A stretch of DNA of 14,283 bases. Source: Planctomycetaceae bacterium (GTDB lineage: Bacteria; Planctomycetota; Planctomycetia; Planctomycetales; Planctomycetaceae). The notes under the pieces were generated by a model. It searched no databases, was not told the DNA's origin, and saw only the letters and a list, made by a program, of their open reading frames with translations. The DNA lies in contig DLVV01000319.1 of assembly GCA_003445035.1 (NCBI GenBank), positions 6,745 to 21,027 of the forward strand. Reading direction: 5' to 3'. Positions within the stretch are counted from its first letter, which is position 1. Each line of letters starts with the position of its first letter. The position numbers and the translations under genes were made by a program. Below, piece after piece: positions 8,418 through 14,283 of this stretch.

Positions 8418-9296
8418 GTGGCGGATCTGGTCAGTTATCTGGTGTTCGATGTCGAGGCGGTGGCCGATGGGGCGTTGATCGCGCAGGCGAAATTCGGTGA
8501 CGAGGAGTTGTCGCCTGGAGAGGCGATTGAGAGGTTCGGCGCCGAGCGTCTCGAACAGTACGGCAGCAACGTGCTGCCGCCGACGTGGATGCTGCCGATC
8601 TCGGTTGCCGTCGCCAAGGTCGACAGTGGTTTCCGGCTGATTGGCCTGGAGGTGCTCGACGCCCCTGCCTACCGGCCTCACGTGATCACCGACCTGTTCT
8701 GGAAGGGCTGGAAGCACTACGGGCAGCCGACGCTGGTGACCTTCAACGGCCGGGGCTACGACCTGCCGGTGTTGGAGCTGGCCGCCTACCGTTACGGGAT
8801 CACGTTGCCCGAATGGTTCAATGTCCAGGCACGGACCTACGACCAGGCCCGAAACCGGTACAACATCCAGTCGCATATCGACCTGATGGACCTGGTTTCC
8901 AACTTCGGTGCCTCGCGGGTCAGTGGCGGGCTGAACCTGCTCGCGCATCTTATCGGCAAACCGGGCAAGACCGGCGTCGATGGCTCGATGGTGCAGGGGT
9001 TCTATGACGAGGGTCGTGTAGAGGAGATCAACGATTACTGCCGCTGCGACGTGCTGGACACGTACTTCGTGTTTCTGCGTTCACGGGTGATGATCGGGCG
9101 GCTGGATATCGAAACCGAGCAGAGGCTCGTGTCGGAGACGAAGGGGTGGTTGGAGGAACGTCGGGAGACATGTCCGGCGTACGCACACTACCTGGATCAC
9201 TGGGGTGACTGGACGGCGCCGGGCGACGATCCCCCCTCGACCGAGACCGTTTTGCCTCCATCCGAGGACACGGCTTCCTCACAGGAAACCCCCTGA
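8418..9296 (+). CDS. Predicted PolB-like 3'-5' exonuclease (PF10108 type, DEDDy)
   Basis: Probable DNA-processing exonuclease related to the proofreading domain of family B polymerases. With the GTG at 8418 it has 292 residues. DEDD motifs are visible: Exo I FDVEAVAD with D11 and E13, Exo [15 protein letters not shown] with N110 and D115, a HIDLMDLV segment with D154, and Exo [13 protein letters not shown] with Y207 and D211, the DEDDy pattern. Residues 18-59 form an extra segment between Exo I and the rest of the fold. The last 30 residues are a Pro/Ser/Thr/Glu-rich tail. The start was chosen because AGGAG (8408-8412) lies 5 bases before this GTG. A TTG at 8367 or the adjacent GTG at 8415 are alternatives. 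No polymerase domain or partner gene is adjacent; DUF1501 follows after 78 bases and has its own promoter candidate. The biological role is unknown. Confidence 0.85.
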   Translation: MADLVSYLVFDVEAVADGALIAQAKFGDEELSPGEAIERFGAERLEQYGSNVLPPTWMLPISVAVAKVDSGFRLIGLEVLDAPAYRPHVITDLFWKGWKHYGQPTLVTFNGRGYDLPVLELAAYRYGITLPEWFNVQARTYDQARNRYNIQSHIDLMDLVSNFGASRVSGGLNLLAHLIGKPGKTGVDGSMVQGFYDEGRVEEINDYCRCDVLDTYFVFLRSRVMIGRLDIETEQRLVSETKGWLEERRETCPAYAHYLDHWGDWTAPGDDPPSTETVLPPSEDTASSQETP

Positions 9297-9310
9297 AACG
9301 CCGATACGAG

Positions 9311-9340
9311 ATGACAGCCAACGCATCGATGATCTAGAAT
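9311..9340 (+). promoter_or_regulatory. Sigma70-like promoter candidate for the DUF1501 gene
   Basis: ATGACA (9311-9316) matches TTGACA at five of six positions, and TAGAAT (9335-9340) matches TATAAT at five of six, with an 18-base spacer. Transcription would begin near 9347, leaving a short leader with a strong ribosome site (GGAGGTGA at 9360-9367) before the ATG at 9375. It lies in the gap after the exonuclease stop, so DUF1501 need not depend on read-through. Confidence 0.4.
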
Positions 9341-9345
9341 GCGTT
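9320..9345. repeat. Inverted repeat AACGCAT / ATGCGTT across the DUF1501 promoter
   Basis: Perfect 7-base arms at 9320-9326 and 9339-9345 are separated by 12 bases. The repeat straddles the -10 candidate, as an operator for a dimeric repressor would. As RNA it could instead form a hairpin at the end of the exonuclease transcript, but no T-run follows, so an intrinsic terminator is unlikely. Confidence 0.35.
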
Positions 9346-9374
9346 CAGTCCATTTCGGGGGAGGTGACAGGCAA

Positions 9375-10808
9375 ATGTTGAGCGTGCTGGGTTCTGACCG
9401 TCGACTGTGCGACGGCCTGACGCGTCGCGACCTGATGCAGGTCGGCGGCCTGGGGCTGGCCGGCGGTCTGTCGCTGCCGACGTTGCTCGCCTCCGAACAG
9501 GCTCGTGCGGTCGATGCCAGTGCTCCGGCGAAGTCGGTGATCCTGATCAACCTGATGGGTGGCCCCAGCCATATCGACATGTTCGATATGAAGCCCGAGG
9601 CTCCGGCAGAGATCCGCGGTGAGTTCCGTCCGATCCCCAGCAGCGTGCCCGGCCTGGATATCTGCGAGCTGATGCCGCTGACAGCCAAGACCATGCATCA
9701 CTCGTGTGTCGTTCGTACGCACACCCATCTCTACAACACCCACAGCCCGTACAACATACTGACCGGCTACTCCGGACCGGTGATCAACGGCAACCACTTC
9801 AAGCCAACCGACCACCCCAGTGTCGGCTCGGTGATGCAGCATGCCGGTATCGGTTCGGTTGGCGTTCCCAACTACGTCTGGATGCCGACCTATCCGGGTC
9901 ACAGCCAGGGCAAGCACCGTGCCGGTCCCTACGGTGGCTTCCTGGGCCAGAGATTTGATCCGCTGTTCACCAGCTACACACCGAAATTCCGCGAAACGAT
10001 CGAGGGTCGCAACGCCCATATCGATCCGCCGGTGCCTTACGCCGCGCCGCAACTTCCGGCCCTGGATGACCAGCCTGGCCTGGGGGCTGCCCGGCTGGGC
10101 CGTCGCCGTGACCTGCTGGCCGCCGTCGACAAGATCCGCCGCCGCCTGGGCGACACGTCTTCGAACACCCTCGGCGTGTTTCAGAAGAAGGCACTCGAAC
10201 TGCTCACCTCCACCCGCACCCGCGACGCCTTCGACATCGCCCGCGAGTCCGAGTCGACACGGACGCGGTACGGTGATCACCTGTTCGGTTCGTGCCTGCT
10301 GGCCGCCCGGCGGCTGGTCGAGTCGGGAACGCGGTTTGTCGGCCTGACCTTCGAGTCGCAACTCAACGGCAAGATCGGGGCCGGCCAGTGGGACACCCAC
10401 GGCAACAACTTCCGGCTGCTGAAGAATTTCCTGCTGCCGACGCTCGACCAGTGCTACTCGGCGCTGGTTGAAGATCTGTCCGGTCGCGGGATGCTCGACG
10501 ACACCCTGGTGGTGCTGATGGGTGAGATGGGCCGGACGCCCAAGGTGAACAAGAGCGCCGGTCGAGATCACTGGACCCAGTGCGGTTTCATCGTCTACAC
10601 GGGTGCGGGAGTTCGACGGTCGACGGTGTTCGGCCGCAGTGACAGGCAGGCGGGCTGGCCTGTCGACTTCCCTGTCAGCAGTGCCGACCACGTGGCGACG
10701 ATGTACAAGCTGGTTGGCGTCGATCCCCAGATGCCGATCTTCGATCGCACCGGCCGTGAGCACCGTGCGGCTCTTGACGGTGAGCCGATCAGCGGCGTGA
10801 TCGCCTGA
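9375..10808 (+). CDS. DUF1501 family secreted protein with Tat-like leader
   Basis: 477-residue protein of the DUF1501 (PF07394) family, abundant in Planctomycetes and structurally related to the alkaline phosphatase/sulfatase superfamily; no substrate is established. The N-terminus LTRRDLMQVGGLGLAGGLSL (16-35) has the twin arginine and hydrophobic run of a Tat export signal. Landmark motifs follow: LMGGPSHIDMFDMKPEAP (60-77), VRTHTHLYNTHSPYN (113-127), WDTHGNN, GEMGRTP and GRDHWTQCGF, which supply the Asp/His residues expected of a metal site. Length is normal. The ATG at 9375 was chosen because GGAGGTGA (9360-9367) lies 7 bases before it and the Tat leader then starts close to the N-terminus; a codon at 9339 would add 12 residues without a ribosome site. 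DUF1501 genes are often paired with DUF1549/DUF1553 cytochrome-like genes, but none is adjacent here. Confidence 0.92.
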   Translation: MLSVLGSDRRLCDGLTRRDLMQVGGLGLAGGLSLPTLLASEQARAVDASAPAKSVILINLMGGPSHIDMFDMKPEAPAEIRGEFRPIPSSVPGLDICELMPLTAKTMHHSCVVRTHTHLYNTHSPYNILTGYSGPVINGNHFKPTDHPSVGSVMQHAGIGSVGVPNYVWMPTYPGHSQGKHRAGPYGGFLGQRFDPLFTSYTPKFRETIEGRNAHIDPPVPYAAPQLPALDDQPGLGAARLGRRRDLLAAVDKIRRRLGDTSSNTLGVFQKKALELLTSTRTRDAFDIARESESTRTRYGDHLFGSCLLAARRLVESGTRFVGLTFESQLNGKIGAGQWDTHGNNFRLLKNFLLPTLDQCYSALVEDLSGRGMLDDTLVVLMGEMGRTPKVNKSAGRDHWTQCGFIVYTGAGVRRSTVFGRSDRQAGWPVDFPVSSADHVATMYKLVGVDPQMPIFDRTGREHRAALDGEPISGVIA

Positions 10809-10812
10809 TCCG

Positions 10813-10849
10813 GTTCGTCGCTCCCCCCGTCACGAGCCGGGCGGCGAAT
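10813..10849 (+). terminator. Hairpin between convergent genes, possible transcription end of the DUF1501 gene
   Basis: GTTCGTCGCTCC (10813-10824) can pair with GGGCGGCGAAT (10838-10849 region), giving a stem of about 12 pairs including three G-T wobbles and a 13-base loop. It begins 5 bases after the DUF1501 stop. The wobbles make it better in the plus-strand transcript. There is no following T-run, so it is at best an atypical terminator or an RNA 3'-end stabiliser. Confidence 0.3.
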
Positions 10850-10866
10850 ACCAGGTGGCCCCCGTC

Positions 10867-13626
10867 TCACTCTCCGATGGCGTAGAGGTGACCGTAGGTC
10901 CGGATATAGATCCGGTTGCGATGGACGACCGGGGTCGAGATGAATTCTTCGAGGTGGTTGCGAGCGACCTCCTGGTACTTGCGGCCGGTCTTGAAGACCA
11001 CCGTGTTCCCGTCGCGGTTGCTCACGTAGACATGGTCCCCGGCGTGCAGCAGGCTGGGCCAGACCGGGCCGTTGCCGAGATTCAGGCGTCGGGTGTAGAC
11101 GGTTTTGCCCGTCTTGGTGTCGAGCACGCTGAGAATGCCCCGGGTGGCCACGCAGTAGATCAGGCCATCGTGGACGACCGGCGATGAGCTGAACCCGCCT
11201 CCCGGAGGGCTCGACTCCCACAACGCCTTGGGCCGCAACCGCTTCTTGGCCTTCGGGTCAAGCCGTTCTGGCAACGGAAAGGCCTCGGCCCGCTGGCCGA
11301 TGTAGAACGCCGTGGAACCGACGACGACCGGCGAAGATCGTTCCAGGGGTGAGAGCCGTCCAATCACCTTGCCGTCACGGGGTCGCACCATACGACCGTT
11401 GGCCATCAGGATCAGCGGTTTGCCGTCGATCTCGGCACGGACCGGTGAACCCCACGTCTGGCCATAACTGGTTCGCCACAGTTCCTTGCCGGTTTCCGGA
11501 TCCAGCGCGACGATGTCCTCGATCGGCACGATCAGTCGACCGGCCACCAGCAGCGGGCTGGCCGAATGGCCCCACATCATCTGGGGGTTGTCCGGCAGCA
11601 CCCGGGACCACTTCCGCTTGCCTTCCATGTCGAAGCAGGTCGCCACCCGGTTGCCAAAGACGGTCCAGACCAGGCGACCGTCGGTGATCGGCGTCGCGGT
11701 CGTGTAGCCGTTGTACTGTCGCTGGGTGATCGGCAGCGTGTAGCGAGCGGCCCGGGGCATCCCGTCGGCTTTCTCCTGCAGGGATTCCTCGCGGGCCTCG
11801 ATCTTTTCGATTTTCGCCAGCAGGGCGTCCTTGTCCTTGGCCTTGTCGAGCTGGTCCTCGAGCTTCTCCCGCTGTTTTCTCAGCGAGGTTTGCTCGTCGG
11901 TGATCGTTTTGAGCTGTTTGACCTCCTCGAGGATCGTGGCCCAGTCGCCCGGCGAGGTGACGTCGGTGTAGCTGCTGGTCCGCTGCCACAGCACCTTGCC
12001 GTCGGCGAGGTCGAGCTTGGCCAGCCCGAACGGTTCGACACACGTGAAGACCGACCGCCGCGTGAACACCGGCAGGCTGTTGCTGCGGGTGGGCAGCGGA
12101 GTGGCCCAGGCAATGTTTTCCTTGGGGCTCCAGTGAGTCGGTGCGTCGGCGCCGGGATGGCTGCCGGTGCCGTTGGTTCGCCAGCCGTAACCTCGCAACT
12201 TCCCGGCCCAGGCGATCCGTTTTCCTTCGTGTCGCGGCCAGGTCCAGGCCGTCCATGTCGGGGTTTCCTCCTGCACCTGCCTGAACAGGCCCTCGAGCAC
12301 GGTGCCCATCCGCTTGACCCTGTCCGGGTGGGCCGTCGCCTGGTCACGGGTTTCTCCCACGTCCTCGGCCAGGTTGTACAGTTCCAGCCGGGTGATCTTC
12401 TGGGTCTTGATTGCCTGCTGGTCCTTGGCGCGGATGTCGCCGAAGGGCTTGATCTGCGGATCACCGAGATGGGCCAGTAGTTTCCAGTCGCCGTCGCGGA
12501 GCGCGACCTTGGGTCGGCTACTGGCAACGTGGAACTGCCAGAACAGCGGCTGGTGCCGTTGGATGGTCTTGCCATCAAATAGTGAAACGATGCTGCTGCC
12601 GTCAAAGTGACGGTCAGCCGGCAGCGGCGTGGCGGTCGCCTCGCAGATCGTTGGCAGCACATCGACGCCGCTGACGGGTGCGTCGCTGGTCGTGCCCGGC
12701 TTGGTGTGCCCGGGCCAACGCACGATTCCCGGCACGCGGATGCCACCCTCGTAGAGATGGCCTTTCTTGGCGCGAAGTGGGCCACTGGATCCGTGAGGAT
12801 GATATCGGGTGATGGCCGGTCCGTTGTCGCTGGTGAACAGCACCAGCGTGTCGTCGGTCAGCTTTTGTCGGTCGATTCCCGCCAACAGCCGCCCAAAGGC
12901 GTGATCCATCTGGGTGATATTGGCGTGGTGCCGGACCTGGGCCGGATCGTCCAGGTCGGGGTACCGTCGCTCGAAGATCTCGGCCGAAGCGATCGGTTCG
13001 TGGGGTTCATGAAAACAGACAAACAGGAAGAACGGCTTGGTCTTGTCGCGAAGCGACTGCAGCCAGCCCAGGGCTTCGTCGACGACCAGTTGGCTCGAGT
13101 AACCCTCCAGAGGCCCCACGGCCTTGCCGTTGCGGACGAAGTTGTCGGGGTCACGGTGGCTGGGCAGGGCATTGTTCTGGGTGCTGAACCAGTGGTCGAA
13201 GCCGTGGTCAGAGGGCTGGGGCTGTTCGGGAAGATTGAAACGGCCGTTGAGATGCCACTTGCCGACGTGGCAGGTGGTGTATCCGGCCTGGTGGAGGAGT
13301 CCCGAGAGGGTGATTTCGCCACGGCGGAGATGCATGGGCGAGAGCATGGGGATCCAGTTGTGGATCCCGGCGCGGTAGGGCGTGCGGCCGGTCAGCAACC
13401 CGGCACGGGCGGGGCTGCAGTTGGCCGAGGCGGCGTAACAGTTGGTCAGGCGGAGCCCGGTCCCGGCGAAGTGGTCTATGTGCGGTGTCTGCACGGTGGA
13501 ACTGCCGTAACAGGCCAGGTCGCCGTAACCCAGGTCGTCGCATAGCACGACCACCACGTTGGGCCGCTCGGCCGCCATGGCCGAACTGGCCAGAACGAGC
13601 ACAACGGCGATGGTATGGCGAATCAT
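10867..13626 (-). CDS. Secreted sulfatase fused to a PQQ-like beta-propeller with coiled-coil insert
   Basis: 919-residue two-domain protein. A signal peptide (residues 1-18, ending A-M-A) is followed by a type I sulfatase domain to about residue 450. It has metal ligands D30-D31, the formylglycine site NCSPARAGLLTGR with C70, GKWHL (K123, H125), HEPHEP (206-211), TSDNGP (D267, N268) and KKGHLYEGGIRVP (287-299). It resembles arylsulfatase/N-acetylgalactosamine-6-sulfatase-like planctomycete enzymes. From about 455 on there is a PQQ/BamB-like propeller. Blade repeats are seen as LDLADGKVLWQ (538-548), FDMEGKRKWSRVLP (665-678), IVALDPETGKELWRTSYG (705-722) and LSVLDTKTGKTVYTR (832-846), with SSSPVV and TPVVHRNRIYI near the end. 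Residues 563-620 form a charged heptad-like helix within the propeller. The reading frame is continuous with no internal stop. GGAG lies 11 bases before the ATG. A maturase (FGE) elsewhere would be needed. Substrate unknown, but sulfated polysaccharide is the usual inference. Confidence 0.9.
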   Translation of the reverse strand: MIRHTIAVVLVLASSAMAAERPNVVVVLCDDLGYGDLACYGSSTVQTPHIDHFAGTGLRLTNCYAASANCSPARAGLLTGRTPYRAGIHNWIPMLSPMHLRRGEITLSGLLHQAGYTTCHVGKWHLNGRFNLPEQPQPSDHGFDHWFSTQNNALPSHRDPDNFVRNGKAVGPLEGYSSQLVVDEALGWLQSLRDKTKPFFLFVCFHEPHEPIASAEIFERRYPDLDDPAQVRHHANITQMDHAFGRLLAGIDRQKLTDDTLVLFTSDNGPAITRYHPHGSSGPLRAKKGHLYEGGIRVPGIVRWPGHTKPGTTSDAPVSGVDVLPTICEATATPLPADRHFDGSSIVSLFDGKTIQRHQPLFWQFHVASSRPKVALRDGDWKLLAHLGDPQIKPFGDIRAKDQQAIKTQKITRLELYNLAEDVGETRDQATAHPDRVKRMGTVLEGLFRQVQEETPTWTAWTWPRHEGKRIAWAGKLRGYGWRTNGTGSHPGADAPTHWSPKENIAWATPLPTRSNSLPVFTRRSVFTCVEPFGLAKLDLADGKVLWQRTSSYTDVTSPGDWATILEEVKQLKTITDEQTSLRKQREKLEDQLDKAKDKDALLAKIEKIEAREESLQEKADGMPRAARYTLPITQRQYNGYTTATPITDGRLVWTVFGNRVATCFDMEGKRKWSRVLPDNPQMMWGHSASPLLVAGRLIVPIEDIVALDPETGKELWRTSYGQTWGSPVRAEIDGKPLILMANGRMVRPRDGKVIGRLSPLERSSPVVVGSTAFYIGQRAEAFPLPERLDPKAKKRLRPKALWESSPPGGGFSSSPVVHDGLIYCVATRGILSVLDTKTGKTVYTRRLNLGNGPVWPSLLHAGDHVYVSNRDGNTVVFKTGRKYQEVARNHLEEFISTPVVHRNRIYIRTYGHLYAIGE

Positions 13627-13670
13627 CGGGGTTTCTCCGGTTGCTGTGACTGGAGGTTGCGGTTGTGCGA

Positions 13671-13690
13671 GAGGGACACCAGGTGCCCTC
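13671..13690. repeat. 20-bp imperfect inverted repeat in the gap upstream of the sulfatase gene
   Basis: GAGGGACACC followed by AGGTGCCCTC pairs over five outer bases and two inner bases with one bulged A, leaving a CCAGG loop. It lies between the DUF1501 stop (13725) and the sulfatase start (13626). In the minus-strand transcript it could be a hairpin separating the two genes or a regulator site. No T-run follows on the minus strand. Confidence 0.3.
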
Positions 13691-13724
13691 GGTCGTCTTG
13701 CGCTGGAATGACGTGGGGGGCCGG

Positions 13725-14282
13725 TTACAGCAGCTCGGAAATCACTTGACCGCCGATGTCGGTCAATCGTTCCTCGCGACCGTTGTGCAGGAAGGTCAGG
13801 GCGTCCTGGTCGAGTCCGACGCGGTCGAGAATCGTGGCGTGGAGATCACGGACGTGGTAGGGCGTCTCGACGGCCCGCAGCCCGATGTCGTCAGTCGCCC
13901 CGATCATGCGACCGCCCTTCAGCCCGGCACCGGCCATCCAGATAGAGAATCCGAACGGGCTGTGGTCTCGTCCGGAACTCCCCTGCGACATCGGCGTTCG
14001 CCCGAATTCGCCGGCCCAGATCACCAGGGTGCTCTCGAGCAGACCACGTCGCTTGAGGTCCTTGAGCAGTCCGGCAATCGGCTGGTCGACCTGGCCGGCC
14101 ATTCGGAGGTGGTTTTCTTCGATATCACCGTGCCCATCCCAGGTCATGTTTCCAGGTCCGCCTCCCGAGTACAGCTGGACAAAGCGGACCCCTCGTTCGA
14201 CCAGTCGTCGAGACAACAGGCAGCGGCGTCCGAATTCGGAGGTTTCGGCCCGATCGACTCCGTAGAGCCTCTGTGTCTCTGC
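13725..14282 (-). CDS. DUF1501 family protein, C-terminal part (5' end beyond window)
   Basis: The frame is open to the right edge and 185 residues are seen, so roughly the last 40 percent of a typical DUF1501 protein is present. Diagnostic stretches occur in order: [20 protein letters not shown] near the edge, [79 protein letters not shown], and a final [14 protein letters not shown] and [11 protein letters not shown]. This is the classic planctomycete subtype and differs from the DUF1501 protein at 9375-10808, which lacks the LERG-QLYSGG form. The sulfatase gene follows 98 bases downstream in the same direction, and the two may form a transcription unit. The true start, leader peptide and any upstream DUF1549/DUF1553 partner lie outside the window. 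Confidence 0.93.
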   Translation of the reverse strand, partial: AETQRLYGVDRAETSEFGRRCLLSRRLVERGVRFVQLYSGGGPGNMTWDGHGDIEENHLRMAGQVDQPIAGLLKDLKRRGLLESTLVIWAGEFGRTPMSQGSSGRDHSPFGFSIWMAGAGLKGGRMIGATDDIGLRAVETPYHVRDLHATILDRVGLDQDALTFLHNGREERLTDIGGQVISELL

Positions 14283-14283
14283 C

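Noticed and set aside
8016..8948. Minus-strand open frame of 310 codons opposite the exonuclease
   Set aside because: It overlaps both the exonuclease and moxR genes, whose motifs are clear; the translation is a shadow.
9345..10763. Minus-strand open frame of 472 codons opposite DUF1501
   Set aside because: The plus-strand DUF1501 frame has a Tat leader, family motifs and a strong ribosome site; the minus frame has no recognisable domain.
10867..12260. The propeller half as a separate gene with its own start
   Set aside because: The frame is continuous with the sulfatase, and no good ribosome site or start was seen near residue 455. An internal start cannot be formally excluded.
12607..13545. 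Plus-strand open frame of 312 codons opposite the sulfatase
   Set aside because: It mirrors the sulfatase catalytic region and has no family features.

Overview
The window looks like a piece of a Planctomycetota chromosome. The base composition is high in G+C by eye. The marker genes fit that phylum: two DUF1501 proteins (one with a twin-arginine leader), a secreted sulfatase, and a PQQ/BamB-like beta-propeller. The window contains the replication-initiation locus. No mobile elements, CRISPR arrays, tRNA or rRNA genes were seen.

Left part (1-8313): seven genes run on the minus strand. In transcription order they are a MoxR AAA+ ATPase, a tartrate/D-malate dehydrogenase-like enzyme of the isopropylmalate dehydrogenase family, a cysteine desulfurase (ATGA overlap with the dehydrogenase), dnaA, a 326-base non-coding gap, dnaN, dciA (DUF721) and gyrB. 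gyrB runs off the left edge and its C-terminus is missing. The order dnaA-dnaN-dciA-gyrB is the classical origin neighbourhood, but recF is absent: only 3 bases separate dnaN from dciA. The dnaA-dnaN gap is the best candidate for oriC. It is richer in A+T than its surroundings and holds two identical TTATTCACT 9-mers, several perfect inverted repeats, an 11-bp tandem repeat, and a GC cluster next to a TAG-rich stretch that resembles a DnaA-trio element.

The DnaA is unusual. The longest plausible non-overlapping reading gives 337 residues that begin directly at the AAA+ domain, so domain I and the linker are missing. The DNA-recognition signature reads S-N-H-T-T where most DnaA proteins have R-D-H-T-T.

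Right part (8314-14283): two genes run on the plus strand, a PolB-like 3'-5' exonuclease (PF10108 type) and a full-length DUF1501 protein. They are followed by two minus-strand genes. One is a 919-residue secreted protein that fuses an N-terminal sulfatase to a C-terminal PQQ-like propeller interrupted by a coiled coil. The other is the C-terminal part of a second DUF1501 protein, cut by the right edge. This half looks like planctomycete extracytoplasmic/catabolic gene content beside the replication core.

The observations most worth following are the short DnaA with its altered DNA-contact motif together with the non-canonical origin, and the sulfatase-propeller fusion. All functional statements rest on motif recognition by eye; no alignment or search was run.
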